A stretch of 64,000 bases of DNA. Source: CBDCCV01 sp965215025. Its GTDB lineage: Bacteria; Bacteroidota; Rhodothermia; Rhodothermales; Salinibacteraceae. Positions 44,870-53,537 of this stretch are shown one piece after another (positions within the stretch are counted from its first letter, which is position 1; each line of letters starts with the position of its first letter). The position numbers were made by a program, and so were the translations under genes. The notes below the pieces were generated by a model, which had not been told where the DNA came from, searched no databases, and saw nothing but the letters and a program-made list of their open reading frames with translations. Location: assembly GCA_965215025.1 (NCBI GenBank), contig CBDCCV010000001.1, positions 2,046,001 through 2,110,000 of the forward strand, given 5' to 3'.

Positions 44870-46909
44870 TCAAGCGGGCTGGCCTTCGCGCACGAACGTT
44901 TTGTGCGCGTCCTGCACCGCCGAGGGCGGCCCGACGAAGACGACGTGGTCGCCGGCTCGGATCTCGGTGCCCCCGCGCGGGACGACGAACCGGCCGTCCC
45001 GGATCACCGCAGCCACCACGCACTCGGCGGGGATGTCGATGTCCTGGATGCGCCGGCCTACTACGTCTCCGTTCTCGGGCACGGCCACGTCGATCAGGCT
45101 CGCCACGCCGCCTTCGATCTCGAAGAGGTCGGCCACGCCGGGGCGGTCGAGGTGGTTCTCCACCATCGCCGCCGTGGCGTACGGCGCGCTGATGCACACC
45201 ACGCCGCTTTCTTCCAGGAGCGACACGTGATCCGGGTCGCGCGCGATGGCGATCACGCGCGCGACGCCGAGCCGCTTGGCCTGCAGCGCGATGATGGTGT
45301 TGCGCTCGTCGCTGTTCGTGGCGGCGATGGCCACGTCCACCTTGTGCGGCTCGGCCTGCTCCAGGACCTCGGGCTTCGTGCCGTCGCCGTGGAAGACGGG
45401 CACGTTGAAGCGGCGCCCGAGCAGCTCGGCGCGCGCCTCGTCCTGCTCGATAAAGGTGATCTGGTGCTCCGCCGAGCGGAACACCATCCGGAACTCGTCC
45501 TGCTTGAGCAGCCGGTCGGCAATGTTGCGGCCTTGACTGCCGCCGCCGATGATGAGCACTTGCATGTGGGGCCTCCAGTAGGCTTGGATTCGGATCTTGA
45601 GGCGGTGCAGGAGCGCCGGCAGCCCGCGCAACTCGCTGCGGTTGGCGGGCTGAAGCAGGTAGAGCGCGACGCCCACGAGCGTCAGGCCCGCGCCCAGGAG
45701 CAGGCTGCGCGCTTCGAGCGTGGGCACGAAAAACCAGCACGCTACCATGCCCAGGATCGGCGTGAGCGGGTAAAGCAGTACCTTGAACGGGCGTCGCAGG
45801 TTCGGCATGCGCCGGTGGAGCGCGATCACGGCATAGTTGACGATGCCGATGGCGACGAGGTACCCGAAGCTGCTCACCGACGCCAGAAAGCGCACGATGC
45901 CCAGCGCGCTGAGCAGCACCACCAGCCCGGCGCAGATGAAAAGGGCGATGTGCGGCGTCTGATACGTGGGGTGCAGCCGCGCAAAGGCTTCGGGGAAGTG
46001 CCCGTCGCGCCCGAGCGCAAAGAGGACGCGCGAGCTGGCCCCCAGCGTCACGCTAAAGGCCGAGAGGCTCGCCATGACGGTGGCGACGATGCCCGCCCAC
46101 CGGCCCCACCCGCCGAACAGATGATCGGCGACGTAGATGAAGGGCGTGCTGGTCTCGGCCAGCTCCTCGTAATTGACCACGCCCATCATCACCCACAGCA
46201 CCAGCACGTAAATGACGACGCCGACGCCGAGCGTGATGAGGATGGCGCGCGGGATGGTCCGGGCCGGGTCGATAATCTCCTCGGCGGCCACCGTAATGAG
46301 GTCGAAGCCCACGTACGAGATGTAGATCAGCCCCATCGTGGGGATGAGCGGCCCGTAGCCCATCGGCGCGAAGGGTTCGAGGTTGGCCGGTTCCACGTAG
46401 AAGGCGCCCAGCACGCCCACGCCCACGAGGACGACCAGCTCCACGATGTTCATCGCCGTGATCGCACGCAGCGCCTCGGCTTGCCCGCGCAGGTTGGTGA
46501 GCGTGAAGACGAGCGTGGTGACGAGCGCGATGAGAAAGACGCTGCCGCTGGACCAGAAATAGTTCTGCACGGTGAGCGCGAAGATCACCACGTAGAGCGC
46601 GCACGCCAGCGTGTTGCCGATCCAGAAGAACCAGCCCGTGAGGAAGGCGACGGGCCGCGGCAAGGTGCGGCTCACGAAGGAGTACCCGCCGCCGGCGATG
46701 GGGATGGCCGCGCCCAGCTCGCCGTAGTTGAGCGCGGTGAAGAGCGTGAGCACGCCCATCGCAAGGTACGCCAGGATGCCGAGCGGGCCAATCGCGCCGG
46801 CCACCACGCTGGGCAGCGCAAAAACGCCCGGCCCCATCATGGCGCCGATGCCGATCATCACGGCCATGAAGAGGCCGATGTTGCGCTTAAACCCTGCCTG
46901 TTCTGCCAT
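44870..46909 (-). CDS. APC-family amino-acid permease fused to TrkA-N/TrkA-C domains
   Basis: A 679-residue fusion. Residues about 8-430 are an amino acid-polyamine-organocation permease with some twelve helices; MIGIGAMMGPGVFALPSVVAGAIGP is the substrate-binding first helix. From about 445 comes a Rossmann TrkA-N domain (VLIIGGGSQGRNIADRLL) with HGDGTKPEVLEQA and AATNSDERN, then a TrkA-C domain near 600-670 (GDVVGRRIQDIDIP, RAGDHVVFVG). TrkA domains normally gate potassium channels by binding NAD(H) or nucleotides. The fusion suggests nucleotide control of transport. It sits between hisH and hisA, so histidine or a related amino acid is a possible substrate. Confidence 0.88.
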   Translation of the reverse strand: MAEQAGFKRNIGLFMAVMIGIGAMMGPGVFALPSVVAGAIGPLGILAYLAMGVLTLFTALNYGELGAAIPIAGGGYSFVSRTLPRPVAFLTGWFFWIGNTLACALYVVIFALTVQNYFWSSGSVFLIALVTTLVFTLTNLRGQAEALRAITAMNIVELVVLVGVGVLGAFYVEPANLEPFAPMGYGPLIPTMGLIYISYVGFDLITVAAEEIIDPARTIPRAILITLGVGVVIYVLVLWVMMGVVNYEELAETSTPFIYVADHLFGGWGRWAGIVATVMASLSAFSVTLGASSRVLFALGRDGHFPEAFARLHPTYQTPHIALFICAGLVVLLSALGIVRFLASVSSFGYLVAIGIVNYAVIALHRRMPNLRRPFKVLLYPLTPILGMVACWFFVPTLEARSLLLGAGLTLVGVALYLLQPANRSELRGLPALLHRLKIRIQAYWRPHMQVLIIGGGSQGRNIADRLLKQDEFRMVFRSAEHQITFIEQDEARAELLGRRFNVPVFHGDGTKPEVLEQAEPHKVDVAIAATNSDERNTIIALQAKRLGVARVIAIARDPDHVSLLEESGVVCISAPYATAAMVENHLDRPGVADLFEIEGGVASLIDVAVPENGDVVGRRIQDIDIPAECVVAAVIRDGRFVVPRGGTEIRAGDHVVFVGPPSAVQDAHKTFVREGQPA

Positions 46910-47136
46910 CCGTTAGGAGTCTTTCTTCCGCGCTTTTTCTCTCGGAGCGCCAAGCGGTAGAGCGCGCTGCAGAAACGCTTCGTGCCCTTTCTGATGGTGA
47001 AGTTGACCTACTCGCCCCGCGCCGCCCGTGTTGCGCAAACCTTGCTTCACACAGGGGGCGAAGCGCGGAGCGTTCGCGCGCAGAGTCCCTCGTGGCATCA
47101 GCCCTGCGCTGCGTCGTCCCGCCTCGCTTCCTCGTC

Positions 47137-47772
47137 TCAAACGAGCGATGCGAAGTTTTTCAAGAGGCGCAGCCCGCTCGCCTGCGACTTCTCCGGGTGG
47201 AACTGCGCGCCAAAAACGTTTTCTCTGTGCACCATCGCCGGAAACGCGGCGCCGCCATACGTCGTCGTGGCGAGGACGTCGCCCGTGTGCGTGGGGTCGG
47301 CGTGGTAGGAGTGGACGAAGTAGAAGTACGCCTCCGGCGCGATGCCGTCGAGGAGCGGGACCTCGCGCGTGGGCACGGCCGTGTTCCAGCCCATATGCGG
47401 CACCTTGATCCGCCTGCCGCCCTCCTGCGCGTCGTTCGCGCCGAAGTCAAACCGCACGATGCGCCCCGGCAACAGGCCCAGCCCGCGGTGCGTGCCGCGC
47501 TCCTCGCCCGTCCCGAAGAGGAGCTGCATCCCCACGCACACGCCCAAAAGCGGCGTCCCGGCTTCGGCCGCCGCCCGGATCGGTTCTTCCAGCCCCCGCC
47601 GCCGGATCTCGCCGATGCACGCGCCGAACGCGCCCACGCCCGGCAGCACCAATCGCTCCGCCTCGGCGAGGGCCGCAGGGTCGTCCGTCCGCCGCGCCGC
47701 CACGCCCACGTGCTCGAGCGCCTTTTCGAGCGAGCGCAGGTTGCCGATGCCGTAGTCGATGATGGTGGTCAT
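47137..47772 (-). CDS. hisH: Imidazole glycerol phosphate synthase glutaminase subunit HisH
   Basis: A 211-residue class I glutamine amidotransferase that feeds ammonia to HisF. It opens with TIIDYGIGNLRSL; the nucleophile is Cys79 in GVCVGMQLLF, and the His-Glu pair lies in FGAQFHPEKSQ near the end. The start codon follows the C-rich arm of a palindrome on the coding strand with no Shine-Dalgarno sequence. hisF is separated from it by the permease fusion, hisA and the sulfotransferase gene. Confidence 0.94.
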   Translation of the reverse strand: MTTIIDYGIGNLRSLEKALEHVGVAARRTDDPAALAEAERLVLPGVGAFGACIGEIRRRGLEEPIRAAAEAGTPLLGVCVGMQLLFGTGEERGTHRGLGLLPGRIVRFDFGANDAQEGGRRIKVPHMGWNTAVPTREVPLLDGIAPEAYFYFVHSYHADPTHTGDVLATTTYGGAAFPAMVHRENVFGAQFHPEKSQASGLRLLKNFASLV

Positions 47773-47872
47773 GTTTGGGTGTGGGCGTGTGGGTGGTTGG
47801 GGGTGTGGGAGAGGGCAGGCCGTTGAAAGAGAGCTTTTCTCCCCATGCGCCCGCATCCCCAAACCCCCATCC
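47773..47872. repeat. G-rich/C-rich intergenic palindrome, copy C
   Basis: Fills the whole gap between proC and hisH. The left arm on the plus strand has at least four G runs (GGGTGTGGGCGTGTGGG, then more), a G-quadruplex pattern. The right arm (about 47838-47872) is C-rich and pairs imperfectly across about 22 nt. Read on the coding strand, the G-rich arm also comes first, right after the proC stop, and the C-rich arm touches the hisH start. Confidence 0.75.
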
Positions 47873-48691
47873 TCAACCGGAAAGCTCCTTCGAGCGCTCC
47901 GTAGCGGTGGCGACGGCGTTGATGAGCATGGTGCGCAGGCCGTGGCGCTCTAAGTCGGCCACGGCGGCGATGGCCGTGCCGCCGGGCGTGGTCACTTCGT
48001 CGCGCAGGATGGCCGGGTGCTTGCCCGTCTCCAGGGCGAGCTTGGCGGCGCCGTAGACCGTCTGCGCGGCGAGGCGCGCGGCCACCGGGCGCGGCAGGCC
48101 CTGCTTCACGCCGCCGTCGGTCAAGGCCTCGATGACCATGTAGACGTAGGCGGGGCCGCTGCCGGAGAGGCCCGTCACCGCGTCCATGAGGTCTTCTGAA
48201 ACGACCTCGACCTCACCGACGGCCTCGAACATCCGCCGTGCCGTGGCCAGGTGCTCCTCCGTGGCGAACCGGCCGCCGGTGATTGCCGTAGCGCCTTCGT
48301 CTACAAGCGCGGGCGTGTTCGGCATCGCGCGCACGACGGGCAGCTCCTTGCCGAAGGCCGCGCGCAGCCCTTCGGTCGTCCGCCCGGCCAGGACGGAGAT
48401 GACGAGCGTTTCTTCGGTGACGACCTCGCGGATCTCGGCGATGACGGCGTCGGCGCCCTGCGGCTTGATGGAGAGGACGACCACGGCGGCGCCTTGGGCG
48501 GCCTCGGCGTTGCGCGTGGTGGTGCTGAGGCCGGGCACGTCGTCGGCGAGGGCGCCGAGCGCGCTCACGCTCCGCCGCGTGGCAACGACCTGCTCGGCCC
48601 GGAGCACGTTGCCCTTCACCATCCCGCCGAGGAGCGCCCGCCCGATGTTGCCCGCGCCGATGATGGCTACCGTTTCGTTTTTTTCGAGCAT
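47873..48691 (-). CDS. proC: Pyrroline-5-carboxylate reductase
   Basis: A 272-residue enzyme that reduces pyrroline-5-carboxylate to proline with NAD(P)H. The N-terminal Rossmann motif VAIIGAGNIGRALLGGMVKG (residues 8-27) and the conserved VRAMPNTPALVDEGATAI and C-terminal DAVTGLSGSGPAYVYMVIEAL with the TPGGTAIA segment are all intact. It lies inside the histidine cluster but belongs to proline synthesis, and other proline genes are absent from the window. G-rich palindromes flank it on both sides. Confidence 0.95.
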   Translation of the reverse strand: MLEKNETVAIIGAGNIGRALLGGMVKGNVLRAEQVVATRRSVSALGALADDVPGLSTTTRNAEAAQGAAVVVLSIKPQGADAVIAEIREVVTEETLVISVLAGRTTEGLRAAFGKELPVVRAMPNTPALVDEGATAITGGRFATEEHLATARRMFEAVGEVEVVSEDLMDAVTGLSGSGPAYVYMVIEALTDGGVKQGLPRPVAARLAAQTVYGAAKLALETGKHPAILRDEVTTPGGTAIAAVADLERHGLRTMLINAVATATERSKELSG

Positions 48692-48697
48692 GAATTA

Positions 48698-48768
48698 GGT
48701 ATGGGTGTGTGGGCGTATGGGAGGACGCAGGATCAGAGACTTTCTCCCAAACCCCCATCCTCTCACAC
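48698..48768. repeat. G-rich/C-rich intergenic palindrome, copy D
   Basis: Fills the gap between hisB and proC. Plus strand: three G runs (ATGGGTGTGTGGGCGTATGGG), a 20-nt spacer, then a C-rich arm (CCCAAACCCCCATCC). The arms pair imperfectly. It is weaker than copies A-C for a G-quadruplex because only three full G runs are present on the plus strand. Confidence 0.65.
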
Positions 48769-49380
48769 TCAAAACGTCCCTTTCGTCGAGGGCGTGCGGA
48801 TGCCGGCGGGGTCACGGCGGACGGCCATCTTGAGGGCGCGGGCCACGGCCTTGAAGACGGCCTCGACCTGGTGGTGCGCGTTCTCTCCGCGCAGGAGATC
48901 GACGTGGAGCGTGCAGCGGGCGTGCTCGGCAAAAGAATGCCAGAAGTGCCGCGCCATCTCGGTCGAAAAATCGCCCACGCGCTCGCGCGAGAAATGGGCC
49001 TCGAAGATGAGAAACGAGCGCCCGGAGAAGTCGAGCGCTGCGCGCGCGAGGGCCTCGTCCATCGGCACGGTGGCGTGGCCGTAGCGGGCGAGGTGCGCCT
49101 TGTCGCCGAGCGCTTCTGAGAAGGCTTGGCCGAGGGCGATGCCTACGTCCTCGACGGTGTGGTGGTCGTCCACGTGGAGGTCGCCCTCGCAGCGCACGGT
49201 GAGGTCGAAGCCGCCGTGGCGCGCGAGGAGGTCGAGCATGTGGTCGAAAAAGCCGATGCCCGTCTCGTTCTCAAAGTCGCCCGCGCCGTCGAGGTTGACG
49301 GCTACGTGCACGTCCGTCTCGCCGGTAGTGCGGTGGACTTCGGCGGTGCGCGGGGTGCTGGGGATGGAGGGGTCGGGCAC
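48769..49380 (-). CDS. hisB: Imidazoleglycerol-phosphate dehydratase HisB
   Basis: A 203-residue monofunctional IGP dehydratase, the step after HisH/HisF. The manganese-binding histidine motifs are visible: HMLDLLARHGGFDL (near residues 46-59), DDHHTVEDVGIALGQA (about 70-85), FWHSFAEHA, and ENAHHQVEAVFKA. The bifunctional phosphatase part seen in enterobacteria is absent. It starts at GTG 49380, and the first 12 residues are rich in Pro and Ser. It is the first gene of the minus-strand his transcript, and its promoter should lie in 49381-49660. Confidence 0.94.
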   Translation of the reverse strand: MPDPSIPSTPRTAEVHRTTGETDVHVAVNLDGAGDFENETGIGFFDHMLDLLARHGGFDLTVRCEGDLHVDDHHTVEDVGIALGQAFSEALGDKAHLARYGHATVPMDEALARAALDFSGRSFLIFEAHFSRERVGDFSTEMARHFWHSFAEHARCTLHVDLLRGENAHHQVEAVFKAVARALKMAVRRDPAGIRTPSTKGTF

Positions 49381-49499
49381 GGGGCGTAAGAATCCGTGAA
49401 AGCAGGCTATGCGTTAGGATCGCCACGCGGGCGGCGTTACGCAACCGGGCGCGGCGTATTCTATACTTCTTTTAGCGGCGCAGGTCTCAGCCACGGCCT

Positions 49500-49575
49500 G
49501 TCATCCTGAACGAAGTGAAGGATCTCTCACGCTGAGGCGCAAGAGAAGGGGATCTTTCGCTCCGCTCAAGATGAC
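49500..49575. repeat. MITE-like GTCATCCTGAACGAAG inverted repeat
   Basis: GTCATCCTGAACGAAGTGAA at the left pairs imperfectly with a right end TTTCGCTCCGCTCAAGATGAC. It has the same design as the core of the inserted element at 19278-19420. It occupies part of the 284-bp divergent region between hisB and metG, where both promoters must lie. Confidence 0.65.
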
Positions 49576-49664
49576 CCTGCGCGAAGGGTTTCCCCATAAG
49601 CCCGTCCGCCGCCGTTTGTTCGGCCCCGCCTTTTCTCCACCCGTCAGAAATAAAGAACGCGCGC

Positions 49665-51812
49665 ATGGCGCCCTCCGCCGAACAAGCCGCTGCCAAACAC
49701 GAGCGCATCCTCGTCACCTCGGCCCTGCCCTACGCCAACGGGCCGATCCACCTGGGGCACCTCGCCGGGGCCTACCTGCCGGCGGATCTCTACGTGCGCT
49801 ACCAGCGCCTCAAGGGCCGCGACGTCCTCTACATCTGCGGCTCGGACGAGATGGGCGTGGCGATCCTCATGCGCGCCCTCGGCGAAGAGACCACGCCGCA
49901 AGAAGTCGTGGACCGCTACCACGCCGAGATCGAAGACGGGTTCAGGCGCTTCCAGATGAGCTTCGACTACTACGGCCGCACCTCATCGGGCGTGCACCGC
50001 GAGACGACGCAAGCCTTCTTCCGCCGCCTGGCCGAAAAGGGCGTGTTCGTGCAGAAAACCTCGGAGCAATTGTACGACCCGGAGGCCGGCCTCTTTCTGG
50101 CAGATCGGTTCGTGCGCGGGACCTGCCCCGTGTGCGGCTACGACGACGCCTACGGCGATCAGTGCGAGAACTGCGGCTCGGCCCTCAGCCCCGACGAACT
50201 CATCCACCCCCGTAGCGCCCTCACCGACGCCACGCCTGAGCGCCGCGAAACCACGCACTGGTACCTCCCGTTGGGCGACTTCCAGGAGCGGCTCGAGAAG
50301 TGGCTCGCCACGCACCCGGAGTGGAAGCCCAACGTGCGCGGCCAGGTCAAAAGCTGGCTCGACGACGGGCTGAAGGAGCGCGCCATCACGCGCGACCTCC
50401 CCTGGGGCGTGCCCGTCCCCAAGGACGTGGCCAACAACGCTGGCGTCGAGGCCGAGGGGAAGGTGATCTACGTCTGGTTCGACGCGCCGATTGGCTACCT
50501 CTCCGCCACGAAGGAGTGGGCCGAAAAAGAAGGCGAGCCGGAGCGGTGGAAAAATTACTGGCAAGACGAGAACACGAAGCTTGTCCACTTCATCGGCAAG
50601 GACAACATCGTCTTCCACTGCGTGATGTTTCCGGCCATGCTCATGGCGCACGGCGGCTTCGTCCTTCCCGACAACGTGCCTGCCAACGAGTTTTTAAACA
50701 TCGAGGGCGGCAAGCTCTCCACGAGCCGCGGCTGGGCCGTGTGGCTGAACGAGTTCCTGGACGACTTCGCCCACCACGACGCCCCGGCCGACCTCCTGCG
50801 CTACGCCCTCTCCGCCACGCTGCCCGAAACGAAAGACGCCGACTTCTCCTGGCAGAGCTTCCAAAGCCGCGTCAACGGCGAGCTGGCCGACGTCCTGGGC
50901 AACTTCGTCCACCGCGCGCTCACCTTCTGCGCGAACTACTTCGATGGAAAAGTGCCGCCCCTCGAAAACCCCTCCGCCGCCGATCAAGAAGCGCTCGAAG
51001 CGCTGGCCGGCTTCCCTAAACGGATCGGAGAGGCGTACGAAAGCTACCGCCTCCGCGAGGCCGTTTTTCAGACGATGGACCTCGCGCGCCTGGGCAACAA
51101 GTACTTCAACGACACCGAGCCGTGGCACACGCGCAGGAGCGACCCGCCCGCGTGCGCGAACACCGTCCACGTCTCCTTGCAGATCTGCGCCGCTTTGAGC
51201 GTTTTGATGGCGCCGGTCCTGCCGGAGAGCGCCGCGCGCCTGCGCCGGATGCTGCGTCTGGAGGACGTCCGCTCCGGCGCGCCAAGCGAGGAGGATGAAG
51301 AGACAAAAATCGGATGGGACGAGGCCGGGATGCCGCTTCTGGAGAGCGGCCACGCCATCGGCACGCCCGAGATCCTGTTCGGCAAAATCGAAGACCAAGA
51401 GATCGAAACGCAGATGGAAAAGCTCCACCGCACCGAGGCTTCCGAAAGAGCAAGCGCCGCCCCCGATGCCGCCGGCTACGAGGAGGCCAAGCCCGAGATC
51501 GCGTTCGGCGATTTCCAGAAGCTCGACCTGCGCCTGGGGACCGTCACCGCCGCCGAGCCGGTCGAAAAAGCGGACAAGCTCCTGCGCCTGGAGGTGGACC
51601 TGGGCTACGAAAAACGGCAGGTGCTGGCTGGCATCGCCCGGCAGATGACGCCGGAAGAAATTACCGGCCGCCGTGTGGTTATCGTAGCCAATCTGGCGCC
51701 GAAGGAGATGTTCGGCCTCCAGAGCCAGGGCATGGTGCTCATGGCCGAAAGCCGTGATGGGCAGCTCCATCCCGTCTCCGCGGAGGGTGAAAATGGCGCC
51801 GTGGTACGTTAG
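49665..51812 (+). CDS. metG: Methionyl-tRNA synthetase with C-terminal tRNA-binding domain
   Basis: A 715-residue class I synthetase that charges tRNA-Met. The HIGH-type signature is in YANGPIHLGHLAGAY (residues about 24-38). A zinc knuckle CPVCGYDDAYGDQCENCG lies near 153-170, and the KMSKS loop appears as the variant KLSTS in EGGKLSTSRGW. A C-terminal OB-fold (Trbp111-type, KLDLRLGTVTAAEPVEKADK) from about residue 610 adds tRNA affinity and dimerisation. All parts look intact and the length is normal for the long form. Confidence 0.95.
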   Translation: MAPSAEQAAAKHERILVTSALPYANGPIHLGHLAGAYLPADLYVRYQRLKGRDVLYICGSDEMGVAILMRALGEETTPQEVVDRYHAEIEDGFRRFQMSFDYYGRTSSGVHRETTQAFFRRLAEKGVFVQKTSEQLYDPEAGLFLADRFVRGTCPVCGYDDAYGDQCENCGSALSPDELIHPRSALTDATPERRETTHWYLPLGDFQERLEKWLATHPEWKPNVRGQVKSWLDDGLKERAITRDLPWGVPVPKDVANNAGVEAEGKVIYVWFDAPIGYLSATKEWAEKEGEPERWKNYWQDENTKLVHFIGKDNIVFHCVMFPAMLMAHGGFVLPDNVPANEFLNIEGGKLSTSRGWAVWLNEFLDDFAHHDAPADLLRYALSATLPETKDADFSWQSFQSRVNGELADVLGNFVHRALTFCANYFDGKVPPLENPSAADQEALEALAGFPKRIGEAYESYRLREAVFQTMDLARLGNKYFNDTEPWHTRRSDPPACANTVHVSLQICAALSVLMAPVLPESAARLRRMLRLEDVRSGAPSEEDEETKIGWDEAGMPLLESGHAIGTPEILFGKIEDQEIETQMEKLHRTEASERASAAPDAAGYEEAKPEIAFGDFQKLDLRLGTVTAAEPVEKADKLLRLEVDLGYEKRQVLAGIARQMTPEEITGRRVVIVANLAPKEMFGLQSQGMVLMAESRDGQLHPVSAEGENGAVVR

Positions 51813-52204
51813 AGGGGCCATATCCGGCGCGGCGCCCTCGCGGAAGAGGCTGGCTCTGTGATGGAAAATCGCAGTCTGGCGGCATGATGGTTGCGCAAGT
51901 ATAGTCGAACTCGTTACACTAACGTGGCGCGGAAAGCCATCAGAAAACTGCTCGCTTCGCATTTGCGCACCTCTTAGCACCTCAGCTTTTTGCTGAGCCG
52001 GCGCTGAGCGTCTTTAATAAGATGTCCTTGTGTGCGGTGGCGTTTACTCCCTTTTCTCAACCCTGATGAGAGATGGGGTGGCGCCTAAGGCGTCCGTTCT
52101 CTATGCTTAAAACTCACGGCATGAGTCCTTGTGTTGCGTGAGTACGGCTCTTCTCCGTCACCAACGTCATCACCAACGCTGACCCTTTAGCAGCCTCCAA
52201 AACC
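51813..52204. other. Intergenic region metG / LTD protein
   Basis: A 392-bp stretch with no gene I can support. A small hairpin (CTCAGC and GCTGAG around five T, near 51980) could mark the metG transcript end, but no T-run follows. The promoter of the downstream secreted-protein gene should lie near its right end. Confidence 0.45.
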
Positions 52205-53359
52205 ATGCAACGACTCGCTACGCTTCTTGTCCTTCTTCTTTTTGCGCCCGGCGCCGCGCTGGCGCAAGACAGCACCTTCGTCATCAACGAGGCGGACTAC
52301 GACCAGCCCGGCACGGACGATGCCGAGTTTATAGAGATCTACAACACCACCGACGTCGCGCTCGACCTCGGCGGCTACGAGGTCGAGCTGGTAGGCGTCT
52401 CGGGCGGCGCCGCCTCGGTGTACAGGACCATCACCATCCCGGCAGGCACGACCGTCCCGGCCGATGGGTTCTACGTCATCTGCTCCGACCCGGCAAGCGG
52501 CCTCGCGCCCCTGTGCGATCAGGACATCGCGGCGGGCAGCAACTTCATCCGCGATGGCCGCAACAACGCCATTGGCTTAAGCGACGACGCGGGCAACGTC
52601 ATCGACGCGGTGGCTTACGAGGGCGTCGTGCCCGGCTACACCGAGGACGGCCCCGTTGACCCCGGTGACGATGGCACGACCGAGGAGGAGACCATCGCGC
52701 GGATTCCCGATGGGAGGGACGACAATAACAACGACAGCGACTTCGACGCCGGCTTCCGCACGCCGGGCCTGGCCAACCAGGAGCTTCCCGTCGAGTTTGC
52801 CGGCTTCACCGCGCAGACGGACGGCGCCGACGTGCTCTTGCAGTGGACCACGGCCTCGGAGCAGAGCAACGCCGGCTTCCAGGTCCAACGCCGCACCGTC
52901 GAGGGCGGCTTCGTGGACGTCGAGGGCGCCTTCATCGCCACGAAGGCACCGAGCGGCAACTCGCTCGAAGCCATCGACTACGACTACCGCCTCGAAGGGC
53001 TTTCTGCCGGCACGCACGCCTTCCGTCTCAAGCAGACCGACTACGACGGCGCCTTCGATTACAGCAGCACCGTTGAGGTAAGCGTGGCGCCCGCCTTGCG
53101 CGTCTCCGAGGTGTACCCGAACCCGTTCCGCTCCGGCGCGCGCCTTGAGCTGAGCGTGCCCACGGCGCAGTCCCGCGTGACCGTGGAGGTGTACAACATC
53201 CTGGGGCAGCGCGTGGCGCTCCTGCACGACGGCCCCGTAGCGGCCGGCGAGACGCTCCGCCCGCACCTGAGCGCCAGCGGCCTCTCCAGCGGCCTCTACC
53301 TCATCCGCGTGCAGAGCGAGACGTTCTCCGAAGTCCGCCGCGTCACGCTGGTGAAGTAA
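52205..53359 (+). CDS. Secreted lamin-tail-domain protein with T9SS sorting signal
   Basis: A 384-residue exported protein. After a signal peptide (about residues 1-21), residues 24-150 resemble a lamin tail domain (FVINEADYDQPGTDDAEFIEIYN, then LDLGGYEVEL). A linker and a beta-sandwich follow (LPVEFAGFTAQTDGADVLLQW), and the last 85 residues form a type IX secretion C-terminal sorting domain (VYPNPFRSGARLELSV, VYNILGQRV, GLYLIRV). It should be exported and attached or released at the cell surface; its role there is unknown. The gene is followed by a palindrome and a strong terminator. Confidence 0.88.
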   Translation: MQRLATLLVLLLFAPGAALAQDSTFVINEADYDQPGTDDAEFIEIYNTTDVALDLGGYEVELVGVSGGAASVYRTITIPAGTTVPADGFYVICSDPASGLAPLCDQDIAAGSNFIRDGRNNAIGLSDDAGNVIDAVAYEGVVPGYTEDGPVDPGDDGTTEEETIARIPDGRDDNNNDSDFDAGFRTPGLANQELPVEFAGFTAQTDGADVLLQWTTASEQSNAGFQVQRRTVEGGFVDVEGAFIATKAPSGNSLEAIDYDYRLEGLSAGTHAFRLKQTDYDGAFDYSSTVEVSVAPALRVSEVYPNPFRSGARLELSVPTAQSRVTVEVYNILGQRVALLHDGPVAAGETLRPHLSASGLSSGLYLIRVQSETFSEVRRVTLVK

Positions 53360-53382
53360 AACTCCGCCGGCAGCAGGTAATG

Positions 53383-53408
53383 TAGGGGCGTATTGCAATA
53401 CGCCCCTA
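53383..53408. repeat. TAGGGGCGTATTG perfect palindrome
   Basis: A perfect 26-bp palindrome with half-site TAGGGGCGTATTG. It lies 23 bp after the stop of the lamin-tail gene. I recall very similar GTAGGGGCGTATTGC-type repeats in other bacterial genomes, which suggests a mobile REP-like family rather than a local terminator. Confidence 0.85.
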
Positions 53409-53431
53409 TGCCAGCGGTCGAAACGTAAGAG

Positions 53432-53474
53432 AAGGGACCGGCACCTCACGCGAGGACCGGTCCCTTTCTGTTTT
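53432..53474 (+). terminator. Rho-independent terminator of the lamin-tail gene
   Basis: AAGGGACCGG (53432-53441) pairs perfectly with CCGGTCCCTT (53457-53466), with a second small stem CCTC/GAGG inside the loop, followed by TCTGTTTT. Convergent lpdA ends 64 bp further on, so it may also serve as a barrier between the two transcripts. Confidence 0.85.
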
Positions 53475-53495
53475 CCGCCAGATCCTGATTTCGGC

Positions 53496-53523
53496 GTGGG
53501 GACACGATACATCGTGTCCCCAC
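53496..53523. repeat. GTGGGGACACGAT perfect palindrome
   Basis: GTGGGGACACGAT (53496-53508) and its exact complement (53511-53523) are separated by 2 nt. It ends 14 bp before the lpdA stop codon. It is another member of the short-palindrome set at 23905, 32119, 53383 and 56089, with a different core. Confidence 0.85.
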
Positions 53524-53537
53524 ATCAGCGCGATGCG

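Noticed and set aside
44213..46960. 915-codon open frame antisense to hisA and the permease fusion
   Set aside because: It is a GC-rich shadow of two well-supported genes; the peptide is His/Arg/Asp-rich with no family motifs.
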